A DNA stretch of 64,000 nt from Verrucomicrobiota bacterium (GTDB lineage: Bacteria; Verrucomicrobiota; Verrucomicrobiia; Opitutales; Opitutaceae): assembly GCA_016222805.1 (NCBI GenBank), contig JACRQG010000004.1:248001-312000 (forward strand). The letters are read 5' to 3'. Each line of letters opens with the position of its first letter. Position 1 is the first letter of the stretch. The notes beneath the pieces were generated by a model. The model had not been told where the DNA came from. It searched no databases and saw nothing but the letters and a program-made list of their open reading frames with translations. Below, one piece after another: positions 8,421 through 17,666 of this stretch. The position numbers and the translations under genes are program-made.

Positions 8421-9140
8421 ATGGAGTTTCCGACCACGCACTGGAGCCAGCTGGCGGCCGCGACGCTGCACGGCGACCAAGGGGCGTCCGGGGCGCTGGC
8501 GGAGTTCTACCGGCGCTACCGCGAGCCGGTGATCGCGTTCATTCGTCGGCGGGGTGGCGACCCGTCGCGGGCGGAGGATCTCGCCCACGACTTCTTCCTG
8601 CATCTGATCGAGAAGTCGACCCTGGCCCGGGCTGATGCGGCGAAGGGGCGGTTCCGGAGTTTTCTGCTGGGGACCCTGGTCCGTTTCCTCCGCGACGCCC
8701 GCGAGCGCGAGCAGGCAGCCAAGCGGGGGGGCGGCCTGCCGGTGGTGAGCCTGGATGCGGAGGCGGATTCTCCGCTGGGGCCGGCGGTCGAACCGGTCGC
8801 GGCGGCGGAGTTCGACCGGGAGTGGGCGGTCCAGGTGCTGGCCCTCGCCTGCGAGCGTCTGGACGCGGAGTTTCGGGAGAAGGATCGCGCGGCGGACTTT
8901 GCCGTCCTGCGCGCCTTTCTGCCAGGCGGGGTGGCGCCACCTCCCTACGAAGAAGGGGCCGCCCGGCTAGGGCTGACGCTGGGGGCGTTCAAGACCGAGG
9001 TCCACCGGCTGCGCCAGCGCTTTCGCGGCTGCCTGCGGGAGGAACTGGCCCGGACCGTGGCCTCGCCGGAGGAGATTGATGGCGAGATGGCGTACCTCGG
9101 ACGCGTGTTGCAGGGAGCGGCCGGCGGTCGCACGACCTGA
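8421..9140 (+). CDS. ECF-type RNA polymerase sigma factor
   Basis: A 239-residue sigma-70-family factor of the extracytoplasmic-function type. Region 2 is residues ~10-80 (ALAEFYRRYREPVIAFIRRR followed by AEDLAHDFFLHL). Region 4 near 175-205 has a helix-turn-helix (YEEGAARLGLTLGAFKTEVHR). The long inter-region linker and C-terminal extension fit the Planctomycetes/Verrucomicrobia subgroup whose genes lie beside Ser/Thr kinases. The kinase gene starts 42 bases downstream, and the two probably form a transcription unit that senses an envelope or developmental signal. No anti-sigma factor of the classical kind is present. Confidence 0.9.
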   Translation: MEFPTTHWSQLAAATLHGDQGASGALAEFYRRYREPVIAFIRRRGGDPSRAEDLAHDFFLHLIEKSTLARADAAKGRFRSFLLGTLVRFLRDAREREQAAKRGGGLPVVSLDAEADSPLGPAVEPVAAAEFDREWAVQVLALACERLDAEFREKDRAADFAVLRAFLPGGVAPPPYEEGAARLGLTLGAFKTEVHRLRQRFRGCLREELARTVASPEEIDGEMAYLGRVLQGAAGGRTT

Positions 9141-9182
9141 AACCCGCGGCGCGGTTTTCCTGAGAAGGAGTTGAACTTCCGC

Positions 9183-12100
9183 ATGCCCGCCCCTGTCCCG
9201 CCGCCGACCTGCCCCAGTTGCGGAGCCTCCCTTCCGGGAGGATCCCTGGTCGGGATCTGCGCGGCGTGCGCATGGAAGGAGATCGGCATCGAGGAGCCTG
9301 CCGCCCGATCGCCCGAGGTGTTGTTCACGGTGCCCGACCACGAGGTGCTGGCCGAAATCGCCCGGGGGGGCGGAGGCATTGTCTACCGGGCGCGGCAGCT
9401 CCAGCCGCGGCGCGACGTGGCGTTGAAGATGCTGCCGCCGGTGCTCCTGCCCTCTCGCGAGCTGCAGCATCGCTTCCGGCTGGAGGCGGAGACCATCGCC
9501 TCGCTGCATCATCCGGGGATTCTTCCGGTCCACACTGTCGGCGAGAAGGACGGTCTGCCGTACTTCACGATGAAACTCGCGGCCGGGGGCACGCTGACGG
9601 CGCGGCGCGAACAGTACCGCGGACGCTGGCGCGACATCGCGACCTTGATCGCCGGGCTGGCCGAAGCGGTGCAGCACGCCCATTCCCGCGGGGTGGTGCA
9701 CCGCGATTTGAAGCCGGGCAACGTGCTCTTCGACGACGAAGGCCGCGCCTATGTGAGCGATTTCGGCCTGGCAAAGTTCACGACCGCGGAGCCGTCGACC
9801 ACCCGTTCGCAGGCCGTGGTGGGTACTCCGGCGTACCTTGCTCCGGAGGTCCTGGCGGAGGGGGCGGGAGCCGCCACGACCGCGAGCGATGTCTACGGCC
9901 TGGGCGCCATCCTCTACGAACTGCTCGCCGGCCGGCCGCCGTTTGGCGGGGAGAATGTCGCGGAACTGCTGCGCCAGGTGGCGGACGAACTGCCGCGGGC
10001 CCCCTCCGGATTGGTGCGCGGCGTGCCCCGCGATCTGGAGGTCATCGCCCTGCGCTGCCTGGAGAAGGATCCGTCGAAACGCCTGCCCTCGGCGGCGGCG
10101 GTGGCGGAGGACCTGCGTTCCTGGCTCGGGCACCGGCCGATTCAGGCGCGGCCGGTGGGCGGGGGCGAACGGCTGGCCCGGTGGGCGCGGCGGAATCCGG
10201 CACTCGCGGGACTGACCGCGGTGCTGGCGATCGCGCTTCTCGGCGGGGCGGTGGTGCTGGAACGAAGCAACCGCCGGTTGCGGGGGGCGTTGAGCCAGAC
10301 GGAGGCGGCGGAGCGGCAGGCGCAGGAAAACCTGCACCGGGCGTTGCTGGATCAGGCGCGACTGCTGCGCACCAGCGGACAGCGCGGGCAGCGGCACGAG
10401 GCGCTGGAGGTGCTGGGCCGCGCGGCCGCGATCCGTCCTTCCCCGGAGGTGCGGCATGAGGTCGCCGCGGCGCTGGCGCGGACGGACTTGCGCTTCGAGC
10501 GGCCGCTGCGGGCGTATTTTGCCAGCGAGTTGGCGACCGTCGAGTTCGCCCCGGACTTTCAGTCGTACCTCAGCGCCACCGGCCAGCCGGACTTCGTGCG
10601 GCTCGACAGCCGGGATGGCAGCATCGTGCGGCGCTACCGTCCGGAGGGCGCCGGCCAGCCGCTCGCGTTCACGTTCAGCGGCGACAGCCGGAGGTTCGCG
10701 GTCACGTTTGCCGATCGCCGAATCGAGTGTTGGGCGGTCGACGGCGGGAAGCCGCTCTGGGTCGTGCCGCCCCGCGGCCAGCTGAGCGTGGCGGTGGCGC
10801 TGCACCCGCAGGAGCCGGCCTGCGCCTGGGCTGACGAGAAGGGGGCGGTTCGGGTGAGGGACCTGATCGCCGGCGGAGAACGCGTGCTGGTGCCTCCGGG
10901 AGAGCGGGTCGTGCGGCTCCGGTATTCGCCCGACGGAAGGAGGCTGGCGGTGCTGCGTGCGCGCGAGTTTGTGGTGGTCGACGCCGTTTCCGGCGACGTG
11001 CGCTGGAACCGCGAGGGCCGGCCGCTGGCCGTGGATCCGGCGTGGAGCGGCGACGGCCGGTGGCTTGCGGTCGCGGAGGCGACCCGCGGCGAGATTGAAG
11101 TGCTGGCCGGCGAGACGGGGCGGGTCGTGCGCGTGCTGGCGGGCGGAGGAGAGCCGCCACAGTTGCTGGAGTTTGTGCCGGGACGCCCGCGGCTGGCGTC
11201 CATCTCGCGTAACTCGACCTTGCGGTTGTGGGAGGTGCTGAGTGGCGACCTGCTGTTCCAGACCGGAATGCCGCCGCGCACCCTGGCGTTTTCGCCGGAC
11301 GGGCGATGGATGGCCGGGGCCCGCCGCTGGCTGGAGATTGGCGTGTTTGTCTGGGCGGAGGAGGAGGTCTTGCGGGAGTTCCGGGGCGAAGGGTTGACGC
11401 GGGAACGCGGCAACGAGCTGGCCGTGAGCCCGGATGGCCGCTGGCTGGCAACGTCCGATGCCCGGGAGGTGCGCGTCTGGGACGCGGTGCGGGGCGAGGA
11501 GTGTGCGCGCGTCGCGGTGACGGGTGCCAACTGGACCTCGGTTCAGTTCGACCCGCGGGGCGGCCGGCTGCTGTACAGTACGATGAACCGGGGAGTCCTG
11601 GCGCGTCCGCTGGTGGAGGTCGCCGCCGCGGGCGGGGGAACCACCCTGCAACTCGGCGCCGAGGTGCCGCTGGGGCCCCATCGCCACGGCCGGCTGCTGG
11701 GGTTTGGCGACAACGGCGATTGGTACATCGAACGGGAGGCGATCGAGCGGGTGGTGGTCTGGCCGCAGGGCGATCCGACCCGTGAACGCCCGTTGGCAGA
11801 GAGCCGGCGGTACGATCGCCCCACGATCAGCCGGGACGGGCAGTATGTCGCCACGATGGGTTATCCGGAGGTGAAGGTGCGGGTGACGCACCTGGCTTCC
11901 GGTGCCCCTCCCGTCATTCTCCCGGTCCGGCATCACGCCGGAGCGGCGTTCGCGCCGGATGGCCGTTGGTTGGTGACCGGGACGGACACGGAGTTCCAGA
12001 CTTGGACCCTGCCGGGCCTTAAGGCCGGGCCGCGCTGGGAACGGCCCCTCGACGGCAGTCGTTGGGGTACGCCGGTGTTCTCGCCGGATGGTCGGTGGCT

Positions 12101-12317
12101 GGCCTGTGATCGTCCGATGGGGGAGGTGGAGGTGCGTGACACACGGGATTGGAGCGAACAGGTGCGCCTGATCCCTCCGGTGCGTGTCGACATCAACAGC
12201 GTGGCTTGGAGCCGCGAGGGCGATCGGTTGTACGTGCTGGGCACCGGCCACCGGGTCTTCGAGTGGAATCTCTCCGCCTTTCGGCGCGAACTTGCCGCGC
12301 GGAAGCTGGCATGGTGA
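9183..12317 (+). CDS. Membrane-anchored Ser/Thr protein kinase with WD40-like repeats
   Basis: A 1044-residue protein. A short zinc-ribbon-like start (CPSCGASLPGG...CAAC) is followed by a Hanks-type kinase domain (~50-310). It has the glycine loop EIARGGGGIVYRA, catalytic HRDLKPGN (~173), DFGLAKF (~192) and GTPAYLAPE. A transmembrane helix lies near 340-356, then a coiled-coil-like linker. From ~436 to the end there are repeated beta-propeller blades (PDGRWLA-type motifs recur). The second Gly position reads GGGGIVY where GGMG is common. I choose ATG 9183 because AAGGAG is 12 bases upstream; a TTG at 9171 touches that motif. It is paired with the sigma factor upstream. Confidence 0.92.
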   Translation: MPAPVPPPTCPSCGASLPGGSLVGICAACAWKEIGIEEPAARSPEVLFTVPDHEVLAEIARGGGGIVYRARQLQPRRDVALKMLPPVLLPSRELQHRFRLEAETIASLHHPGILPVHTVGEKDGLPYFTMKLAAGGTLTARREQYRGRWRDIATLIAGLAEAVQHAHSRGVVHRDLKPGNVLFDDEGRAYVSDFGLAKFTTAEPSTTRSQAVVGTPAYLAPEVLAEGAGAATTASDVYGLGAILYELLAGRPPFGGENVAELLRQVADELPRAPSGLVRGVPRDLEVIALRCLEKDPSKRLPSAAAVAEDLRSWLGHRPIQARPVGGGERLARWARRNPALAGLTAVLAIALLGGAVVLERSNRRLRGALSQTEAAERQAQENLHRALLDQARLLRTSGQRGQRHEALEVLGRAAAIRPSPEVRHEVAAALARTDLRFERPLRAYFASELATVEFAPDFQSYLSATGQPDFVRLDSRDGSIVRRYRPEGAGQPLAFTFSGDSRRFAVTFADRRIECWAVDGGKPLWVVPPRGQLSVAVALHPQEPACAWADEKGAVRVRDLIAGGERVLVPPGERVVRLRYSPDGRRLAVLRAREFVVVDAVSGDVRWNREGRPLAVDPAWSGDGRWLAVAEATRGEIEVLAGETGRVVRVLAGGGEPPQLLEFVPGRPRLASISRNSTLRLWEVLSGDLLFQTGMPPRTLAFSPDGRWMAGARRWLEIGVFVWAEEEVLREFRGEGLTRERGNELAVSPDGRWLATSDAREVRVWDAVRGEECARVAVTGANWTSVQFDPRGGRLLYSTMNRGVLARPLVEVAAAGGGTTLQLGAEVPLGPHRHGRLLGFGDNGDWYIEREAIERVVVWPQGDPTRERPLAESRRYDRPTISRDGQYVATMGYPEVKVRVTHLASGAPPVILPVRHHAGAAFAPDGRWLVTGTDTEFQTWTLPGLKAGPRWERPLDGSRWGTPVFSPDGRWLACDRPMGEVEVRDTRDWSEQVRLIPPVRVDINSVAWSREGDRLYVLGTGHRVFEWNLSAFRRELAARKLAW

Positions 12318-12458
12318 GCCGCCCGGCGGGTGCAGGGCGCCCGGTCTTGGAAATCGGCATGCCAGGCAGGTGCGGGGCCTCCGGGAGGTTTCGCGCCGTC
12401 GGGCGCGAATTTTCTGAAACTCCGGCACCGGGTTTCCCTGAGAAGGAAACGTCGCACC

Positions 12459-15400
12459 ATGACTTGCCGCTTCCTCCGCGTACTTCCCCGACCCTTTGCC
12501 GCCGGTCATCGATGGCGTGTCCCAGGAGGTGTAGCCTGGCTGGCCACCGGTTCCTTGGTCCTCGTCTTCCTTCTGGCCGGTCCCCAAGCGCCGGCGCAGA
12601 CCCATGTGTGGACCGGCCTTCTGGACGGCAACTGGGCCAACGGCACCAACTGGAACGCGGGCGTGCCGGCCAGCGGCACCACGACCGTGGTCCAGTTTAC
12701 GACCGCCACCACTCTGGCCACGACCAACAACATTGGCAGCGGCCTCACGCTTAACCAGCTCTCCTTCGGCGCCGATGCCGGAGCGCGCACGATCGAGGGC
12801 AATGCCCTGACTTTCGCTGGCACCACGCCGTCCATCGTCAACCAGGCCACGGCGGGCCATGTGACCGTCAACGCCCCCCTGGTACTGTCGTCGACCGTTT
12901 CCGTCACGGGGGGGCCTTCCGAACCGGCCCAGTTGTTTCTCTTTGGGGCTGCGACTGGCGCCGGCGGAATCACGGCGGTCGGCGGCATCACCGTGCTGGG
13001 CGGCTTCGGGTCCACCTACACCGGCGAGACCCGCGTCCAGAGCGGTGCCCAGTTGGGCGGCGCGCGCGACGGCGCGCTCGGCGCCTCGTCGAGCCTTGTT
13101 GTCGAGAGCGGCGCGCATTTCCAGGTGATCCGCACCAATGCCGGAACCATGACCACCATCGATCGGCCGCTCACGCTGGCCGGGGTTCTGTCGTCAGCCT
13201 CAAAGAGGGTCAGTGTCTTTGACACCCCGGCCACGTCGACCTATTACTCCGGGGCGATTACGCTGTCGGGCGCCGCCGAGATCAAGGCCTTCGGGGCCAC
13301 CGGGGCTGGACTTGACGCCGTGGAGTTGGAGGTGAGCGGGGCGATCGGCCGGGGCGGAAATACCCTCACCCTGTCCACCGGCGGAGCGAACAATACCGTG
13401 CGCCTGACCAGCACGGCCACCATCAGTGGCAACGGTGGCCTCGCCCTCACCCCCAATGGTGGCACCCTCATCCTGGGCGGCGCCGTGTCTGGCAACGGCA
13501 ACGTGACCGCCACGGGCACCGGTGGCAGCGTCACGATGGCCGCGCTCGGCGGCGACGGCGGATTGACCGTCGCCCTCGGCGGCCAGGGCAGCATTGGCAT
13601 CAGTGGCGTCGTCAGCGGCGCCCGCGACGTCGCCGTGTCCAGCGGCCTGCTGTCGCTGGCCAGCGCCGCCAACACGTTCACGGGTTCCATCAACCTCTCC
13701 GGCACCGGGCGGATCATCATCCCCAACGAGAACGCCCTCGGCAACGCGGCCAACAGCCTGACCTTCACCAACGGCGGCCAGCTGCAATTCACCGGTGCCG
13801 GCAACCTCACGCGCACCATCACCACCACGGGCGGCACCGCTTCGCTGGTCTTCAACGCCAACTCGCGCACGGTCAGCTCCACCATCTCCGGCACCGGCGG
13901 CGTCGCCCTCAGCAATTTCTTCAACCAGAGCATCGCCACCCTCACGGGCAACAACACCTTCACCGGCGGCCTTTCGATTGGCGGCAACGTCATCGTCTCC
14001 TTCTCCACCGACGCCAACCTCGGCGCGGCGGGCGGGACGATCCAGCTGGCCGGCGGCTCCCTTTCGCTCCCGGCCGGCTACGCCGCGCTCTCCCGTCCCG
14101 TCGAGATCACCTCGGTCCACGGCAATATCTCCGGGGCCACCGGCGCCTCCCACACGATCTCGGGCAATCTCACCGGCGATGGCCTCCTCACGCTCGGGGG
14201 CGCCACCACTTTCACGCTCAGCGGCACCAACACCCACGCCGGCGGCATCGCCCTCGCCGGCAACACCAACAACCCCACCGTGCTCCTGCTCGACAGCGAC
14301 GCCCGCCTCGGCGCCTCCACCGGCGCCCTCAACCTCGGGCGCGCCAGCGGCGCCAGCATCCTGCCCGGCACGCTCCGCGCCACCGCCGATCTCACCATCG
14401 CCGCCACGCGCAGCACGACCTTCCGCGGCATGACCGTCGATACGAACGGCTTCAACATCGTCTTCAACCAGCCGATCAGCGGCCGCGATCTGACCAAGAC
14501 CGGCGCCGGTACCTGGACCTTGAATACCGCCAACACCGACACCAGCGACGACAATCTCGTCACCATCGCCCAGGGCACCGTGAAGCTCGGGACGGACAAC
14601 GTCTTTGGCACCCGGGCCCGCATCAGTTCCCTTTCCTCCGGCGCCGTGCTCGATCTCAACGGCCGCAACCTGGAACTGATGTACCTGGATAACGTCGGCC
14701 CGACCGGCGAGATCAAGCTCGGTGGCGGCACGCTGACGCTGACCACCCGGGCCGCGTCGATGGAGGGCATCATCACCGGCTCGGGCCAGGTCGTGCTGGG
14801 CAAGGAGGGCCTGACCTCGCTCGGCTTCAGTTTCTCCGGCAACCACACGTTCACCGGCGGGCTCACGCTCCGGGCTGGCGCCACTCTCCTGATCCAGGGC
14901 TCCAATGCCCTCGGCGCGGCGGGCAATTCCCTGACCCTCGACAACGGCACCCTCTCGATCGGCACCCTCGCGCCGACTCCGCTGACGATCGACGGAACCT
15001 CCAACCTGACGATTGCCGCCGGCGGCGCCCGGTTTGTGGCCGGCGGGCAGTCCATCGTCATCGCCAGCCAGTTGACAGGCTCCAACCCGATCCAGTTTGG
15101 CGGCGGCAGCTTTCCGGGGGAGGGAGGCCCGTACGACGTGCGGCTCACCCACGCGGCCAACACGTTCGTGGGTAACTTGCCGCTCGGCGCGACCATGCTC
15201 GGCATCGTGGCGGATGGTTCGCTCGGTCATTCGGCCAATGTCGTCACCCTCGGGTCGAGCTTCTTCGACGGGGAGTCGACCCAGTCCACGAGAGGCGGCC
15301 TCCGCGCCTATGCCGATCTCACGTTGGCGGCGGGTCGTACGATCCGGTTGGATGGATCAAATAGCTCCTCCGACCGCGGCGGTGTCCTCGACACCAACGG

Positions 15401-16013
15401 CCACACGATCACCGTGGCGGGGGCCATCAGCCAGGTTTCAGCGGAGATGCCGCTGCTCAAGACCGGCGCGGGCACCCTGCTGCTCAACGGGGCCAACACG
15501 TTCACGGGCACGACCACGGTGATCGAAGGTACGCTCGGCGGCACGGGCTCCCTGGCCGGCAACCTGGAGCTGCAGAACGAAGCCACCCTTGCTCCCGGGG
15601 CCAGTGCCGGGCTCTTTGTCGTGGCGGGCGATCTCACGCTGGCCGGCACGAGCGCCCTGCTGATGGAGCTCGGCGGAACCACGCGCGGCAGCGGCTACGA
15701 TGCGATCAACGTGGGCGGCACGCTCACGGCCGATGGCACGCTCACCGTGAGCCTGATCAACGGCTTCAGCCCGGTCACCGGGAGTTCCTTCCAGCTCCTG
15801 CAGGCCGGGACCTTCAGCGGCGCCTTTGCCACGGTGAACCTGCCCTCGCTCACCCCGGGCCTGGCGTGGGACAGCAGCCTGCTGGGCAGCGCCGGCACCC
15901 TGAGTGTGACCGGTTCGGCGATCCCCGAGCCGGGCACGTACGCGCTGCTCGCGGGTTGCGCAGGGCTGGCGGTGGCGATGGGGCGGCGGCGCCGGGCGGG
16001 GCGGAGCGAGTGA
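12459..16013 (+). CDS. Giant secreted autotransporter-associated beta-strand repeat protein with PEP-CTERM tail
   Basis: A 1184-residue exported protein. A long signal sequence is followed by a region starting VWTGLLDGNWANGTNW, the usual opening of autotransporter-associated repeat passengers. Then come many beta-helix repeats of the kind LTKTGAGTWTLN, LLKTGAGTLLLNGANTFTG and LTGNNTFTGGL. The C-terminus has the PEP-CTERM sorting tail (IPEPGTYALLAG, hydrophobic segment, RRRRAGR) rather than a beta-barrel translocator. The protein is therefore likely processed by an exosortase and displayed or released outside. The start ATG has AGAAGGAA ~10 bases upstream. It directly follows the sigma/kinase pair, which might control it. 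Confidence 0.9.
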   Translation: MTCRFLRVLPRPFAAGHRWRVPGGVAWLATGSLVLVFLLAGPQAPAQTHVWTGLLDGNWANGTNWNAGVPASGTTTVVQFTTATTLATTNNIGSGLTLNQLSFGADAGARTIEGNALTFAGTTPSIVNQATAGHVTVNAPLVLSSTVSVTGGPSEPAQLFLFGAATGAGGITAVGGITVLGGFGSTYTGETRVQSGAQLGGARDGALGASSSLVVESGAHFQVIRTNAGTMTTIDRPLTLAGVLSSASKRVSVFDTPATSTYYSGAITLSGAAEIKAFGATGAGLDAVELEVSGAIGRGGNTLTLSTGGANNTVRLTSTATISGNGGLALTPNGGTLILGGAVSGNGNVTATGTGGSVTMAALGGDGGLTVALGGQGSIGISGVVSGARDVAVSSGLLSLASAANTFTGSINLSGTGRIIIPNENALGNAANSLTFTNGGQLQFTGAGNLTRTITTTGGTASLVFNANSRTVSSTISGTGGVALSNFFNQSIATLTGNNTFTGGLSIGGNVIVSFSTDANLGAAGGTIQLAGGSLSLPAGYAALSRPVEITSVHGNISGATGASHTISGNLTGDGLLTLGGATTFTLSGTNTHAGGIALAGNTNNPTVLLLDSDARLGASTGALNLGRASGASILPGTLRATADLTIAATRSTTFRGMTVDTNGFNIVFNQPISGRDLTKTGAGTWTLNTANTDTSDDNLVTIAQGTVKLGTDNVFGTRARISSLSSGAVLDLNGRNLELMYLDNVGPTGEIKLGGGTLTLTTRAASMEGIITGSGQVVLGKEGLTSLGFSFSGNHTFTGGLTLRAGATLLIQGSNALGAAGNSLTLDNGTLSIGTLAPTPLTIDGTSNLTIAAGGARFVAGGQSIVIASQLTGSNPIQFGGGSFPGEGGPYDVRLTHAANTFVGNLPLGATMLGIVADGSLGHSANVVTLGSSFFDGESTQSTRGGLRAYADLTLAAGRTIRLDGSNSSSDRGGVLDTNGHTITVAGAISQVSAEMPLLKTGAGTLLLNGANTFTGTTTVIEGTLGGTGSLAGNLELQNEATLAPGASAGLFVVAGDLTLAGTSALLMELGGTTRGSGYDAINVGGTLTADGTLTVSLINGFSPVTGSSFQLLQAGTFSGAFATVNLPSLTPGLAWDSSLLGSAGTLSVTGSAIPEPGTYALLAGCAGLAVAMGRRRRAGRSE

Positions 16014-16170
16014 ACGCGTCGTCGGCTCGCATTTCTTGGCGAAGGATGGGCGTTTCGTGGCCGCAGGGTCGCGACGGAATCTTCCGGGCTTGAAGCGGGT
16101 GCCGGGAAGGCGCTCCTATCTTCGCGCCGCCGGTCCGTCGTGACGTCGGTCCGGCGCCCTCCTTCCTTCC

Positions 16171-17466
16171 ATGCCTGCACCCCTGAACCGCCGGGACTTC
16201 CTCAAAACTTCCGCCGCCGCGGCCGCCGCCGGGCTGGTGCTGCCCTCGCTGCCGTCGTGCGCCTCGGCGCCGCGGGTCCGCCGGCCGGCGCCCTCCGAGC
16301 GCGTCACGATGGCGATGATCGGCTTCGGCACGATCGCCCACTCCAGCTGCATGAACTTCCTCGGGGACGAGCGCGTGCAGATGATCGCGGTGGCTGATCC
16401 CATTTCCGACCTGCCGAATTACGGCTACAAGGGCGAGCTGCGCGGCGGCCGCCTCGTGGGCAAGAAGAAGATCGAGGACTACTACGCGGAGCACGCCAAG
16501 GGCGGGAAGTTCCGCGGCGTGAAGGTCTACGAGGACTTCCGGGAGATGCTAGACAAGGAAGACCTCGACGCCGTCTACATTGCCACGCCGGATCACTGGC
16601 ATTGTGCCGTCGCCCAGATCGCCGCGCGCAAGGGCAAGCACATCTACGGCCAGAAACCCCTCGCCCTCACGGTGGACGAGGGCCGGCGCATCGCCGACGT
16701 CGTAAAACAGACCGGCATCACCTGGCAGACCGGCAGCCAGCAGCGCAGTTCGATCCACTTCCGCACCGCCTGCGAGTACGTGCGCAACGGCCGGCTCGGC
16801 AAACTGCAGAAAGTCACCGTCGGACTGCCGGGCGGCCACACCAACTGGTCGCAGCTGGCGGATCGGAAGCAGCCCGAGACTCCGCCGAAAGAGCTCAACT
16901 ACGACCTCTGGCTCGGCCCCGCGCCCGAGCGTCCGTACGTGCCGGCGCTGCTCCAGCTCAACTGGCGCCACAATTGGGATTTCTCCGGCGGCATGATCAC
17001 CGACTGGGGCGCGCACCATCTCGACATCGTGCAGTGGGCCCTGGGCACCGACAACACCGGCCCGGTCCGCCTGGAGAATATCACCGCCAAGCTGCCGCCG
17101 CAGACCGATCACACCGAGGGCATCCGCTTCGACGGCGAGGGCGGGAAGTCGATCTTCGTCAAACGCGACAAGCTCGAGTTCAAGCCGGACTCCCTGCGCA
17201 CCGAGAAGATCCGCGACGGCGAAGTGCGGCTCTACGAGAGCAAGGTGCAGGAGTACAACTTCATCGACTGCGTCTACAGCGGGAAGGCGCCGATCTCGCC
17301 GCCGGAGACCTCGCACCGGGCGATCACGATCTCCCACCTCGCCAACATCGCGATCCGCCTCGGGCGCTCGAGCATCCGGTGGGATCCGGCCCGGGAACGT
17401 TTCGTCGACGATCCCAAGGCCGACGCCCTGTTGGCACGCCCGATGCGCAAGGCCTACGCGGTGTAG
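16171..17466 (+). CDS. Gfo/Idh/MocA family oxidoreductase with Tat-type signal
   Basis: A 431-residue protein. The N-terminus NRRDFLKTSAAAAAAG is a twin-arginine-type signal, and LPSCA resembles a lipobox, so it probably works outside the cytoplasm as a lipoprotein. The Rossmann part starts at MAMIGFGTIAHS. The normally conserved E-K-P is Q-K-P here (YGQKPLAL), as in many verrucomicrobial exported members. Sugar or sugar-acid oxidoreduction with NAD(P) is the family role, but the substrate is unknown. Its C-terminus has the usual WGAHHLDIVQWAL segment. The ATG follows a C/T-rich tract (16156-16170) without a Shine-Dalgarno. Confidence 0.9.
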   Translation: MPAPLNRRDFLKTSAAAAAAGLVLPSLPSCASAPRVRRPAPSERVTMAMIGFGTIAHSSCMNFLGDERVQMIAVADPISDLPNYGYKGELRGGRLVGKKKIEDYYAEHAKGGKFRGVKVYEDFREMLDKEDLDAVYIATPDHWHCAVAQIAARKGKHIYGQKPLALTVDEGRRIADVVKQTGITWQTGSQQRSSIHFRTACEYVRNGRLGKLQKVTVGLPGGHTNWSQLADRKQPETPPKELNYDLWLGPAPERPYVPALLQLNWRHNWDFSGGMITDWGAHHLDIVQWALGTDNTGPVRLENITAKLPPQTDHTEGIRFDGEGGKSIFVKRDKLEFKPDSLRTEKIRDGEVRLYESKVQEYNFIDCVYSGKAPISPPETSHRAITISHLANIAIRLGRSSIRWDPARERFVDDPKADALLARPMRKAYAV

Positions 17467-17520
17467 GCGAACCGACCGACCTCGCCCTGGCGGGTACCGC
17501 TCCCGGAGAGGATCTTTTCG

Positions 17521-17585
17521 ACCTGATCCCCTCTGTGAGAGGGGTGGTGCGCAGCGCCGGGGTGTGTTTGGGGGCGTGCGAAACA
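17521..17585. repeat. Partial copy of the CACACCCCGGCGCTG repeat block
   Basis: CAGCGCCGGGGTGTGT at 17552-17567 is the exact reverse complement of the 16-nt blocks at 885-900 and 26351-26366. It is flanked by a small CCCCTCTGTGAGAGGGG hairpin. Only the first block of the composite element is present here, so the blocks can move or be lost independently. Confidence 0.6.
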
Positions 17586-17666
17586 GAGACGCCCAGGAAA
17601 ATCATGCTCCCGCCCACCGGGTTCGTGGGAGCGGGTTTGACGCGCGACTCTGGCGGGAAGCGCCGC

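Noticed and set aside
8967-13118. A 1383-codon frame on the minus strand opposite the kinase and surface protein
   Set aside because: No signal, domain or codon pattern; the plus-strand genes have clear motifs throughout.
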